The notes under the pieces: generated by a model
What the model was told of the DNA's origin: nothing
Seen by the model: only the letters and a program-made list of their open reading frames with translations
Database searches by the model: none
Source of the DNA: Cellulosimicrobium cellulans
GTDB taxonomy: Bacteria > Actinomycetota > Actinomycetes > Actinomycetales > Cellulomonadaceae
DNA: 64,000 nucleotides
NCBI RefSeq assembly: GCF_007679345.1
Contig: NZ_VEGH01000001.1
Location: forward strand, 62,001-126,000
Reading direction: 5' to 3'
Shown: positions 35,585-44,279 of the stretch, piece by piece
Layout of the letters: the number at the start of each line of letters is the position of its first letter
How positions within the stretch are numbered: position 1 is the first letter of the stretch
Translations under genes and position numbers: made by a program

Positions 35585-37297
35585 CTACTGCTGCGCGCCG
35601 CCGCCCGAGCGGCTGCGGCCGCCGCGGCGACGCCGGCCGCCCTGGCCCTCGGCGCCGGCACCGGCGCCCTGGCCCGCGCCGCGGGACCGGCCCGCGCCGC
35701 CCGGGCGCGCGCCCGCCGGGGCGCCCGACCGGCCGCCGTACGAGCCGGTGGACGGCGCGTCGCCGCCCGAGGTCCACGCGACCATCGAGCCGCCGAGCAC
35801 GGGCACGCTGCGCCCGCGGTCGGACCGGCCCCGGCCGCCGGCGGCGGGCGCGGACGAGCCGCCGCCCTGGCGCGCCGGGCGGCCCGCTCCGGCGGGAGCG
35901 CCCGCGCCACGGCCGGACGTCGCGGTCGCGCCCCGGGCGGCGCGCTGGCCGCCCTCGGCCGGACGCGAGCCCGCGGTGGCCGGACGCGAACCCGCGCCGC
36001 CGCCGCGACGACCGCGGCCGCCCGACGCGCCGGCACCGCCGGACGCCGCGGCGCCCGACGTCCCCCGGCCGCCCGAACCGCCCCGCGACCGGGACGGCTG
36101 CGCGGGCGCCGCGGCCGGGGCCGGGGCCACGTGGGCCGCGACCTCGCCGACCAGCGCCGCGACGACCGGCGAGCCCGGCGCGACGCGCTGCGGGGTCGCG
36201 GTGATCTTGGCCTTGCGGGTCAGGTCCCGGACGTCGCCGGCCTGCTCCGGGAGCATCACCGTGACGACGTCGCCGCCGGAGCCCGCCCTCGCCGTGCGGC
36301 CGGAGCGGTGCAGGTACGCCTTGTGCTCGGCGGGCGGGTCGACGTGCACGACCAGCTCGACGTCGTCGACGTGGATGCCGCGCGCCGCGATGTCGGTCGC
36401 CACGAGCACCTTCACCTCGCCGGACGTGAAGGCCGCGAGGTTCCGCTCGCGCGCGCCCTGGCCGAGGTTGCCCTGCAGGTCGACCGCGGGCACGCCGTCC
36501 TGCGTGAGCTGCTTGGCCAGCTTCTTGGCCTGGTGCTTGGTGCGGGTGAACAGCACCCGGCGGCCGGTGCCGGAGGCGAGCTCGCGGACGACCTCCTTCT
36601 TGGCGTCCGCGTCGGCGACCGCCAGCACGTGGTGCGTCATGGTCGACACCGGCGCGACCTCGGGGTCGACCGAGTGCGTCGTCGGGCGGTCGAGGTACCG
36701 CTTCACGAGCGTGTCCACGCCGTTGTCCAGCGTGGCGGAGAACAGCAGCCGCTGGCCGCCGCGCGGGGTCCGGTCGAGCAGGCGCTTCACGACGGGCAGG
36801 AAGCCGAGGTCGGCCATGTGGTCCGCCTCGTCCAGCACGGTGATCTCGACCGCGTCCAGGGAGCACAGGCCCTGCTTGATGAGGTCCTCGAGCCGGCCGG
36901 GGCAGGCGACGAGCACGTCGATGCCGCCGTTCAGCGCGCTCACCTGACGGCTCTGCGCGACCCCGCCGAACACGGTGGTCGACGACAGGCCGGCGGTGGT
37001 CGCCAGGGGCTCGACGGTCGCGTGGATCTGGGTCGCGAGCTCGCGGGTCGGGGCGAGGATCAGCGCGCGGGGACGGGCCTTGGCACGCTGGGCCTTCGAG
37101 TCGGCGAGCCGGGCGACGACCGGCAGCGCGAACGCGATGGTCTTGCCGGAGCCGGTGCGGCCGCGGCCGAGCACGTCGCGCCCGGCGAGGGTGTCCGGCA
37201 GCGTGGCCGTCTGGATGGGGAACGGCTCGGTGATCCCGCGCTGCGCGAGGGACTGCGCGAGAGCGGCGGGCACGCCGAGGTCGGTGAAGCGAGGCAT
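35585..37297 (-). CDS. DEAD-box ATP-dependent RNA helicase
   Basis: 570 residues. Core motifs in order: Q motif near PFPIQTATLP, Walker A GRGRTGSGKT, PTRELA, DEAD in VLDEADHM, SAT in LFSATLDN, and HRSGRTARAG. The core ends near residue 390. The last 180 residues are a low-complexity Gly/Arg/Ala/Pro tail with RGG-like repeats, probably for RNA binding. Actinobacterial RhlE/CsdA-type helicases act in cold growth and ribosome assembly; the exact role is not known. Confidence 0.93.
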   Translation of the reverse strand: MPRFTDLGVPAALAQSLAQRGITEPFPIQTATLPDTLAGRDVLGRGRTGSGKTIAFALPVVARLADSKAQRAKARPRALILAPTRELATQIHATVEPLATTAGLSSTTVFGGVAQSRQVSALNGGIDVLVACPGRLEDLIKQGLCSLDAVEITVLDEADHMADLGFLPVVKRLLDRTPRGGQRLLFSATLDNGVDTLVKRYLDRPTTHSVDPEVAPVSTMTHHVLAVADADAKKEVVRELASGTGRRVLFTRTKHQAKKLAKQLTQDGVPAVDLQGNLGQGARERNLAAFTSGEVKVLVATDIAARGIHVDDVELVVHVDPPAEHKAYLHRSGRTARAGSGGDVVTVMLPEQAGDVRDLTRKAKITATPQRVAPGSPVVAALVGEVAAHVAPAPAAAPAQPSRSRGGSGGRGTSGAAASGGAGASGGRGRRGGGAGSRPATAGSRPAEGGQRAARGATATSGRGAGAPAGAGRPARQGGGSSAPAAGGRGRSDRGRSVPVLGGSMVAWTSGGDAPSTGSYGGRSGAPAGARPGGAGRSRGAGQGAGAGAEGQGGRRRRGGRSRSGGGAQQ

Positions 37298-37375
37298 GAA
37301 GGGGCGCCTTTCCGGCGGTGGTCGGGGGGTCCGCGGCCGCTGCGCGCGGGGCGGCGACCGGCGCCGGCGGCTCGG

Positions 37376-38056
37376 TCAGGCGAGCTTCTGCTGGCGGCGC
37401 TGGGCGCCCTGCGTGCGCAGGACGTAGGAGAACAGCTCGTCCGTCTCCCGGGTGGAGGTCTCCACGAACCGGCAGCCGTAGTGCGTCCCGGAGCGCGAGG
37501 GCTGGGCACGGACGACGACCGCCTGCAGCCAGAACGCGGCGGACAGCTCGGGGAAGACGAACCTCACCTCGCTGCCGACAGGCAGCTCGGTCTGACTCAT
37601 CATACGCATCCCGTGCGCGGAGACGTCGAGGACGGTGAACACGAACGGGATCTCGTCGCCCTCGCCGGCAGCCTCGGCGTCGTCCCCGGCGACCTCCGCC
37701 GCGCCGCCCGCCGCAGGGCCGTGCCCGTGCTCCTCCGGCTCTGCGGCGAGCCGCGCGAACCCCTGCACCTCCACGTGCACCGCCACCCGGGCGACCGCGC
37801 GCTTCTGCAGCGTCGAGAGCAGCTCGACCCCGACGAACGCCACGGTGTCCGCGGTGATCCGGGCGACCTCGCCCTGGTAGACGCACTCGCCGCGCGCGTC
37901 GTCGAGCACGCGGAGCAGGTAGACGTCGCCCTCGGAGACCCCGCGCACGATGCCCTCGAACCCCGCCCAGAGCACGCCGTCCTCGAACGTGCGGACGTAG
38001 CCGCTGAGGACGGCGTGGCCGTCGTGCTCGACCGAGCAGAGCGCGAGCTCGTGCAT
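37376..38056 (-). CDS. PilZ domain protein (c-di-GMP receptor)
   Basis: 226 residues. An N-terminal YcgR-like beta domain (about 1-90) is followed by an acidic linker (EEHGHGPAAGGAAEVAGDD) and a C-terminal PilZ domain. The c-di-GMP motifs are RAVAR near residue 87 (RxxxR-like) and DVSAHGMRM (D/NxSxxG) near residue 144. Divergent from a GGDEF-EAL gene, so effector and turnover enzyme sit side by side. Probably modulates motility or surface behaviour. Confidence 0.85.
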   Translation of the reverse strand: MHELALCSVEHDGHAVLSGYVRTFEDGVLWAGFEGIVRGVSEGDVYLLRVLDDARGECVYQGEVARITADTVAFVGVELLSTLQKRAVARVAVHVEVQGFARLAAEPEEHGHGPAAGGAAEVAGDDAEAAGEGDEIPFVFTVLDVSAHGMRMMSQTELPVGSEVRFVFPELSAAFWLQAVVVRAQPSRSGTHYGCRFVETSTRETDELFSYVLRTQGAQRRQQKLA

Positions 38057-38328
38057 GCAGGCAGGTCCGTCCGGAGGGGTGTGGTCAGGGCGTGGGCGGG
38101 GCGACGTTACCCCGAGCCGGGCGCGCGCACGTGCTCCGAACGGGTGGCGGTCCGTGTCGCGACAGCTTCTCACCCGTTGGCGGCGCGCCGACCCGCCGCC
38201 CGTGGGCAAAACCGGCGAAACGCCACAACGCGGATCTTCTCGCCATTTCCGGCAGCGGCACCTACCCTCGGCCCCGAGACCGGTGCGGACCCGCGCCGGA
38301 CGCGCCCTTACGAGCAGACGAGGCTGAG

Positions 38329-40296
38329 CTGGCTACCCCGACCCGGCGCTGGCCCCTGACCCGGTACTTCGCCGTCGTCAGCGTCGTCGCCATGCTCGCG
38401 CTCGGCGTGGCGCTCGTCTGGGTCACCGGCAACGTCATGCGCGACCAGGCGCAGCGCGACGGCATCGCGCTCGCCCGCAGCATCGAGTCCTACGCCTCCG
38501 CCTCGGTGCCCGAGGAGGCGTTCACGATCGGCGTGCTCGCCCCCGAGCAGGCGGCCGCCGTCTCGGAGCAGGTCGCCGGGTTCCGCGAGCTGCGCCGGCT
38601 GCGGCTGTGGACCGTCGACTCGACCCTGCTCTACGACTCGCAGGCGGACGCCACCGGCTTCCCCGACGGCGAGCGGCTCGACGCCGCGGTCCGCCAGCGC
38701 GAGCCCGACGCCCGCGTCGTCACCGAGGTGCGCGGCGAGGAGTTCGGCGGGTCGGAGTCGACGCTGCTCGACGTCTACGTCCCGGTGCGGCACGACGGCG
38801 TCGTCGTCGGCGCGGCCGAGGTCATGCTCGACTACCAGGGGACCACCGACGCCGTCGCCAGCGCGACCCGCACCGTGACGCTCGTGGTCGTCGGCGGCCT
38901 CGTCCTGCTCTGGCTGCTGCTGTTCCGCACCGTGTGGAACGCGTCCCGCCGCCTGCAGTCGTCCGCGCTGGAGAACGCCCGCCTCGCGCTGCTCGACTCG
39001 CTCACCGGCCTGCCGAACCGCCGGATGCTCGCCGACAAGCTCGAGCGGTCCATCGCCGACTCCGAGGCGGCCGGGACGACCGTCGGCCTCGCGCTGCTGG
39101 ACGTCGACCGGTTCAAGGACATCAACGACTCCCTCGGCCACGACCGCGGCGACGAGCTGCTGGAGCAGGTCGCCCAGCGCTTGCGCGGCGCCCTGCGCGA
39201 GCACGACATGGTCGCGCGGCTCGGCGGCGACGAGTTCGCCATCGTGCTGACGGACGTGCGCTCGGTGGCCGACGCCGACGCCGCCGCGCGCCGGGTGCGG
39301 CAGCTGTTCGTGCCGCCGTTCATGCTCGGCGACCTCGCCCTGCACGTGGACACCTCGATCGGCGTCGCCTGCCTGCCCGACCACGCCGACGACGCGTCCT
39401 CGCTGATGCGGATGGCCGACGTCGCCATGTACACGGCCAAGACCCACCGGCTCGGCGTCTCCGTGTACTCCCCGGAGGAGGACGACTCCTCCCCCGCGCG
39501 GCTCGTGCTGCTCGGCGACCTGCACCGCGCGCTCGGCGTCGACGACGAGCTCGAGCTGCACTACCAGCCGAAGATCGACCTGCGCACCGGCCGCACCGTC
39601 GGCCTCGAGGCGCTCATGCGCTGGCGGCACCCCACCCGCGGGATGCTGCCGCCCGACCTGTTCGTGCCGCTCGCCGAGCAGTCCGGGCTCATCCACGACC
39701 TCACCCGCTACGCCCTGCGGGTGTCGGTGGCGCAGCTCGCCGCCTGGCGGACCCAGGGCGACCCCGTCCCGGTCGCGGTGAACCTGTCCGCGCACGACGT
39801 CACCTCGCACGCCGTCGTCGAGGTCATCGAGGACCTGCTGGCCCGGCACGACGTCCCGGCGGAGCTGCTGGAGGTCGAGATCACCGAGACCGCGCTGGTC
39901 AGCGACCCGTCGCGGGTGGTGCCGGTGCTGCACCGCCTCGGCGACGCCGGCGTGCGCGTGTCGATCGACGACTTCGGGATCGGCAACACCTCGATCTCCC
40001 AGCTCCGCGACCTGCCGGTGCACGGCCTCAAGATCGACCGGCTGTTCGTCTCGGACCTCGCCGCCACCGGGCGCGGGGGCTCCGAGGTCATCGTCAAGGC
40101 GATGGTCGACTTGGCGCACTCGTTCGGTCTCCAGGTGGTCGCGGAGGGCGTCGAGGACGCCACCACCGCCGAGTCGCTCCGCCGGCTCACCGTCGACCAG
40201 GCGCAGGGCTACCTGTACTCCCCCGCCGTCGCGCCCGACCGGCTGCGGCCCGAGGACCTGCCGCGTGACCCCGCCTCGCGACACGCCGTCACATGA
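38329..40296 (+). CDS. Membrane GGDEF-EAL protein (c-di-GMP turnover)
   Basis: About 655 residues. First membrane helix (RYFAVVSVVAMLALGVALVW) near residues 12-35, extracellular sensor of about 140 residues, second helix (TLVVVGGLVLLWLLLF). GGDEF domain with intact GGDEF and an inhibitory RxxD site (REHD, five residues before). EAL domain with EALMRW, DDFGIGNTS and VVAEGVED, all catalytic positions kept, so both synthase and phosphodiesterase activity are possible. The start is uncertain: no ATG, GTG or TTG lies in frame just before the first helix. CTG 38329 follows AGACGAGG; GTG 38131 and 38092 would lie upstream of the probable promoter. Confidence 0.88.
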   Translation: MATPTRRWPLTRYFAVVSVVAMLALGVALVWVTGNVMRDQAQRDGIALARSIESYASASVPEEAFTIGVLAPEQAAAVSEQVAGFRELRRLRLWTVDSTLLYDSQADATGFPDGERLDAAVRQREPDARVVTEVRGEEFGGSESTLLDVYVPVRHDGVVVGAAEVMLDYQGTTDAVASATRTVTLVVVGGLVLLWLLLFRTVWNASRRLQSSALENARLALLDSLTGLPNRRMLADKLERSIADSEAAGTTVGLALLDVDRFKDINDSLGHDRGDELLEQVAQRLRGALREHDMVARLGGDEFAIVLTDVRSVADADAAARRVRQLFVPPFMLGDLALHVDTSIGVACLPDHADDASSLMRMADVAMYTAKTHRLGVSVYSPEEDDSSPARLVLLGDLHRALGVDDELELHYQPKIDLRTGRTVGLEALMRWRHPTRGMLPPDLFVPLAEQSGLIHDLTRYALRVSVAQLAAWRTQGDPVPVAVNLSAHDVTSHAVVEVIEDLLARHDVPAELLEVEITETALVSDPSRVVPVLHRLGDAGVRVSIDDFGIGNTSISQLRDLPVHGLKIDRLFVSDLAATGRGGSEVIVKAMVDLAHSFGLQVVAEGVEDATTAESLRRLTVDQAQGYLYSPAVAPDRLRPEDLPRDPASRHAVT

Positions 40297-40323
40297 CTTC
40301 ACTCGCGAATCGGGCAGAACGCC

Positions 40324-40350
40324 TCAAGGTGCGCGACCATTCGTCCGATA
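40324..40350 (+). promoter_or_regulatory. Possible FliA/WhiG-type promoter
   Basis: TCAA (40324-40327), 17 bp, then CCGATA (40345-40350), resembling the flagellar and sporulation sigma pattern (TAAA, about 15 bp, GCCGATA). It lies 30 bp upstream of the SipW operon. The nearby PilZ and GGDEF-EAL genes make a motility-linked sigma plausible, but the evidence is only the motif. Confidence 0.35.
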
Positions 40351-40385
40351 GGCCCTGGTAACACCCGTTCCGATCACCCGTGAGG

Positions 40386-41021
40386 ATGACCACCCGGATG
40401 GACGAGCTGCTCCGCGAGATGATCACGCCCCCGCCGCCGCGGCGGGACCCGGCACGGCGCCGCCGCCTGGTCGCGACCGCCGGGATCCTCGGCATGGCCG
40501 CCCTCGGCATGACCTCGCTCGTCACGTCCGCGATCTTCACGGACAACGACGACACCGGCCGCTCCGGGATCATCACGGGCTCGGTCGACGTCGAGGCCGG
40601 CGAGGACGCCGCCTTCACGCTGCCGCCCGGGAACCTGGCCCCCGGCGACGAGATCTACAGCCCGGTCACCGTGACCAACGCCGGCTCGTTGGCCCTCGTC
40701 TACGGCGTGCAGTACGCCGCCACCAGCGACGCGTCCGGCCTCGCCGGGACCCTGTCCCTCGACGTGTACGCCCTCCCGGCCGCGCAGTGCACCGCCGCGG
40801 GCGTCGACGGGGCCGCCCCGATCGGGTCGTCCGGCGCCGGGCTCGCGGGCACCGCCACGGAGATCGTCCCGGTCGGCCGGTCGCTGTTCTCCGCCGCCAC
40901 CGAGGACCTGTGCGTCCGGGTGTCGGTCCCGGACACCATCGGCAACGAGTACCAGAACGCCAGCGCCGACCTGCAGCTGACGTTCGCGGCCGAGCAGGAC
41001 CCCACCGACCCGCACCGCTGA
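40386..41021 (+). CDS. TasA/camelysin-like secreted protein, SipW-dependent
   Basis: 211 residues. A basic N-terminus (RRDPARRRRLVATAG) is followed by a hydrophobic signal (ILGMAALGMTSLVTSAIFTD) of the SipW-substrate type, then a beta-rich domain including LPPGNLAPGDEIYSPVTVTNAGSLALVYGV, the pattern of TasA/camelysin-type proteins. ATG 40386, ATG 40398 and GTG 40380 are all possible starts. Next gene 25 bp downstream is a SipW-like peptidase. In Bacillus such proteins form biofilm fibres. Confidence 0.82.
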   Translation: MTTRMDELLREMITPPPPRRDPARRRRLVATAGILGMAALGMTSLVTSAIFTDNDDTGRSGIITGSVDVEAGEDAAFTLPPGNLAPGDEIYSPVTVTNAGSLALVYGVQYAATSDASGLAGTLSLDVYALPAAQCTAAGVDGAAPIGSSGAGLAGTATEIVPVGRSLFSAATEDLCVRVSVPDTIGNEYQNASADLQLTFAAEQDPTDPHR

Positions 41022-41046
41022 GCCCGCCGGAGGCGCTGAGACGCAG

Positions 41047-41781
41047 ATGACCACGAGGCCGGCCCCCACGGTCGAGCGCCGGGCACCCCACCCGGAGCGA
41101 CCGCGGCACGCCACCGCGCAGTCCCGCGGCCGCCGCGCGCTGCGCACGGCGCTGTGGACGGTCATCGTCGTGTGCGGGCTCGCCTACGCCACCTCGCTCG
41201 CGGTCCCGCTGTGGTTCCAGGCCAACGGGCAGCGGCTGCTGATCGTCACCTCCGGCTCCATGTCGGGCCCCGAGCAGGGCTCGTTCGACGCCGGTGACGC
41301 CGTCGTCATGCGGCGGATCGACGACCCGTCGCAGCTGCGCGTCGGCCAGGTCGCCACGTTCTGGCCCGCCGGCGGCGACCAGCTCGTGACCCACCGGATC
41401 GTCGCGCTGCGGAACCTGCCCGTCCTCCAGCAGGACCAGGCGACCGGCCGCATGGTCCAGGCCTACGACCCCGAGACGGGCGAGGCGCTGACCCGGCCGT
41501 ACATCTACACCAAGGGCGACGCCAACACGCGGCCCGACCCGAACGCCACCCCGCTGAGCCAGGTGCGCGGCATCATCCTCGACGTGTACCCGCGGTGGGG
41601 CTGGGTCCTCGACTGGGCCGGGTCCGCCCAGGGGCGCGCCGTCATGCTCGTGCCGCCGCTCGCGGCGCTGGCGGCGCTCGAGGTGCTGTCCCTGCTCGAC
41701 GACCGGCGGGCACGCCGGGCCGCCGGCGAACGCCGGCCCTCCGCACGCGACCGGCACGACGATGCGCTCCTGCTCGGCTGA
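41047..41781 (+). CDS. Signal peptidase I, SipW (ER) type
   Basis: 244 residues. Membrane helix at about 34-57, nucleophile Ser71 in TSGSMSG, and His116 in VTHRIV replacing the usual Lys, as in SipW and eukaryotic Sec11. KGDANTRPDP follows. A second helix lies near the C-terminus (MLVPPLAALAALEVLSLL). It would process the TasA-like proteins before and after it. Confidence 0.92.
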   Translation: MTTRPAPTVERRAPHPERPRHATAQSRGRRALRTALWTVIVVCGLAYATSLAVPLWFQANGQRLLIVTSGSMSGPEQGSFDAGDAVVMRRIDDPSQLRVGQVATFWPAGGDQLVTHRIVALRNLPVLQQDQATGRMVQAYDPETGEALTRPYIYTKGDANTRPDPNATPLSQVRGIILDVYPRWGWVLDWAGSAQGRAVMLVPPLAALAALEVLSLLDDRRARRAAGERRPSARDRHDDALLLG

Positions 41782-42127
41782 CCGGCGCCCCGCGGCGGGG
41801 GCGCGGGAGGCGACCGGTGGCGCGGCGGGCGCCGGCGGCGCGACGGATGGGGCGGGCGCGGCAGGCGGGGCGGGCGCGGCCAGCGGGGCGGCCGCGGCGC
41901 CGGACGCGGGCGAGGCGCCGCTGCTCGGCCGCTGGGGCCGGCTGGTGCTGGCGACGCTCCTGGTCGGCGCCGCGCTCCTCGGCCCGGCGGCAGGGTTCGC
42001 GTCGGCGCAGTTCGGCTCGACCGCGACGGTGACCATCACGATCACGATCACCCCGACGGACGGCGCGACGCCGACCCCGACGGACGCCCCGACCGCCACG
42101 CTGGACGAGCCGACCCCGCTCCCCTGA
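41762..42127 (+). CDS. Small secreted Thr-rich protein, third gene of the SipW operon
   Basis: 121 residues, overlapping the peptidase gene by 20 bp. A Gly/Ala-rich N-terminus of about 55 residues is followed by one hydrophobic segment (LVLATLLVGAALLGPAAGFASA). A short tail with alternating Thr/Val/Ile and then Thr/Pro follows (TVTITITITPTD), likely extended or beta-forming. Probably a small SipW substrate; no homologue recognised. ATG 41762 has no clear Shine-Dalgarno, so translation may depend on the upstream gene. Confidence 0.65.
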   Translation: MRSCSADRRPAAGAREATGGAAGAGGATDGAGAAGGAGAASGAAAAPDAGEAPLLGRWGRLVLATLLVGAALLGPAAGFASAQFGSTATVTITITITPTDGATPTPTDAPTATLDEPTPLP

Positions 42128-42161
42128 CGCGCGCCCGAGTGCGCGCGACCGCGGCCCTCGC

Positions 42162-42227
42162 CGCCGAGTCTCCGCTCTGCGCCTGCACTGTTCAGGTGCG
42201 ACGGAGGCGCGATCCGGAGACTCGGCG
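42162..42227. terminator. Hairpin between the SipW operon and the mannanase gene
   Basis: Perfect 13-bp stem CGCCGAGTCTCCG (42162-42174) with 42215-42227, enclosing a 40-nt loop that can form an inner GCAC/GTGC stem. It lies between converging gene ends. Confidence 0.65.
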
Positions 42228-42268
42228 CCACCCCGCTCGCGCTCAGCCGATGCGCGGCGGTCGGGACG

Positions 42269-44080
42269 TCAGTCGCCGCCGCAGGCCCGCGCGCTCCCGC
42301 GCAGCAGCGCCATCCCCGCGCCGGCCAGCGCAGCCGCGATCAGGACCGCGCTCGCGACCGAGACCCCCGTGCCCGCGAGGGCCACGGTCGGCGCGCTCCG
42401 GGATCCGGACGCCACGACCCCCTCCGGCCCGCCGCCCGACGCCTCGACGCCGGCTGCCCCGCCCGCGCCCGGCTCCGGACCGGGCTCCCGGTCGGGCACG
42501 GGCGCCGGGTCGGGCACGGGCGCCGGGTCGAGTCCGGCGCCCAGCGGCACGACGAGCCGATCGAGGTTCAGGTAGTTGCCGTCCCCTGCGGAGGCGTCGA
42601 CCGCGAGCACCACGGTGTTGTGACCGGCTGCGAGTGGCACGTCGACCGTCACCTCGCGCCAGTCGGCCCACGAGCTCGTCCCGGGGAACGCGACGGACGT
42701 CGCCGCCCCGTTCACGACGAGCGACCGCGTGGCCGCACCAGCCGCCGCGGCGTAGCGGAGCGCGAGCGCGTAGTTCCGGGCGTCGGCGACGTGCACGTGG
42801 AAGGTGACCGCGCTGCCGTCGTCCACCCAGCCCGCGAGATAGCCACGGCCGGTGTACCCGTCGGAGCTGCTCTCGGAACCCATCCCCGACCGCTCGGCGT
42901 TCTCGGCCTGGTACTCGCCGGTGCCCTCGACGACACCGGTGCTGCCGTCCGGCTCCGCGTGCTGGAGGACGGCGACCGTCGCCGCCGCCGCCAGGCTCTG
43001 GATCGCTGTCGTGCCGAGGTCCGGCGCGGGCGCCGTCCAGTCGTACCCGCCGATCCCCTGCGCGTTGACCTGCCGCGCCGCCTGGGATGCGTTCGCGGTG
43101 AGCACCGCCTCGTACTGCGCCTGCCCCGCCTCGTCGACCAGCGCCCGCACGGCGCGCGTCAGCACCGCCTTGAAGCCTCCCGCGTCGTCGACGCCCTCCC
43201 GGAGGAACGTGCCGGAGGAGGTCAGGTGCGCGATCGCCCAGTCCACGGCACCCGTCGCGTCGTCGAGGTACACGGCGTCACCGGTGTCGAGGTACATCTC
43301 GAGCGCGGCGGCGGCGAACGTCCCCTGGTTGTAGGTCCAGTCCCAGTCGACGTAGGTGCCGTCGCCCTCGACGTGGTCGCGCAACTGCCCGCCGAGGTGG
43401 AACCCGGCGTCGAGCCAGCCGTACAGCCGGACCGCCGTGTCCCGGTAGGCGGGGTCGCCGGTGGCGGCGTGCAGCCGCATGGCCGTCACCACTGCGGGCG
43501 CGTTGGTCGCGACGTTCTTCTGGTTCCGCGTGCCGTCGCCGACGTCCACGTTCTTCCACCAGATGCCGCCGCCGTACGTGTCGTCCTCGTGCGCGGAGAC
43601 GAACGCGAACAGGTCCTCCGCGGCCGCCAGGTAGCGCTCGTCGCCGGTCAGCTCGTACGCGCGGGTGCTGCCCAGCGCCCACCAGCCGATGTCGTCGTTC
43701 CAGTCGTTGGCGAGCGGGTCGCGGTAGGCCGCCCGGAACCCGTCGTAGACGTCGTCGATCATCGCCCGCGCCTCCGGGTCGCCGGTGCGCTCGTAGCGAT
43801 CCATGACCATCTCCCAGAGCTGCGCCTCCCACCAGTAGTCGGTGTAGAGCCCGCCCTGCGGGCCGTGCGCGTGCTCGGGGTGCACCTGGTGGTCGCTGTA
43901 GGTGAAGAAGTACTCGGCGCCGGGGTCCCAGTAGACGTCCACGAAGGCGTCGAACGCCTCGGTGGCCTGATCGGCGGTCAGGGCGACGGCAGGGGCGGCT
44001 GGTGCGAGTGCGAGCGGGGCGGCGACCGCGAGCGCGGCCGCGACCTGCAGGACGGGTCGACGGCGGGTCTTCTGACGCAT
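42269..44080 (-). CDS. Cell-wall-anchored GH76 endo-alpha-1,6-mannanase with CBM
   Basis: 603 residues from ATG 44080 behind GAGGAGGAG. Signal peptide 1-34. GH76 barrel at about 36-390 with the catalytic pair Asp129-Asp130 in WNDDIGWW. CBM6/35-like domain at about 405-525 (YQAENAERSGMGS, then YLNLDRLVV). Pro/Glu linker, then LAGTG at 568-572, a hydrophobic helix and an Arg-containing tail, which is an LAxTG signal for class E-type sortase. It would cut the backbone of fungal alpha-mannan outside the cell. Divergent from the GH125 import operon, with a shared operator. Confidence 0.92.
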   Translation of the reverse strand: MRQKTRRRPVLQVAAALAVAAPLALAPAAPAVALTADQATEAFDAFVDVYWDPGAEYFFTYSDHQVHPEHAHGPQGGLYTDYWWEAQLWEMVMDRYERTGDPEARAMIDDVYDGFRAAYRDPLANDWNDDIGWWALGSTRAYELTGDERYLAAAEDLFAFVSAHEDDTYGGGIWWKNVDVGDGTRNQKNVATNAPAVVTAMRLHAATGDPAYRDTAVRLYGWLDAGFHLGGQLRDHVEGDGTYVDWDWTYNQGTFAAAALEMYLDTGDAVYLDDATGAVDWAIAHLTSSGTFLREGVDDAGGFKAVLTRAVRALVDEAGQAQYEAVLTANASQAARQVNAQGIGGYDWTAPAPDLGTTAIQSLAAAATVAVLQHAEPDGSTGVVEGTGEYQAENAERSGMGSESSSDGYTGRGYLAGWVDDGSAVTFHVHVADARNYALALRYAAAAGAATRSLVVNGAATSVAFPGTSSWADWREVTVDVPLAAGHNTVVLAVDASAGDGNYLNLDRLVVPLGAGLDPAPVPDPAPVPDREPGPEPGAGGAAGVEASGGGPEGVVASGSRSAPTVALAGTGVSVASAVLIAAALAGAGMALLRGSARACGGD

Positions 44081-44103
44081 GTGCTCCTCCTCGAGCGCTA
44101 CGT

Positions 44104-44114
44104 ATATTGAATCC
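44104..44114. promoter_or_regulatory. Mannan-locus operator, copy at the surface GH76 gene
   Basis: ATATTGAATCC, 9 of 11 matches to the dyad ATATTSAATAT, 24-34 bp upstream of the mannanase start. Matching copies lie at the GH125 operon and the regulator gene. Confidence 0.6.
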
Positions 44115-44211
44115 ACCGTGGCGACTCGCCGGCGCGGAGTCAACCCCTGAACTCAGGAGTCGGCGTGGGCACCAATGCCTGCCACACGGGCTTCATCTCG
44201 CAGGGGCACCG

Positions 44212-44247
44212 TTGCGCCGCACTTGGTTCATCACATATATTCAACAT
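44212..44247 (+). promoter_or_regulatory. Promoter and operator of the GH125 operon
   Basis: TTGCGC (44212-44217), 18-bp spacer, TATATT (44236-44241). ATATTCAACAT (44237-44247), a copy of the dyad ATATTSAATAT, covers the -10 and the likely start of transcription near 44249. Confidence 0.65.
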
Positions 44248-44279
44248 GCTCACTCTCGCCGCGACGGCGCGGCGGGTCG

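Noticed and set aside
38204..38225. Segment resembling the start of a c-di-GMP-I riboswitch (GGCAAAACC, GAAA loop) upstream of the GGDEF-EAL gene
   Set aside because: The expected GG partner strand and the ACGCAAAGCC core do not follow; the sequence reads ACGCGGATC instead. Location is suggestive but the consensus fails.
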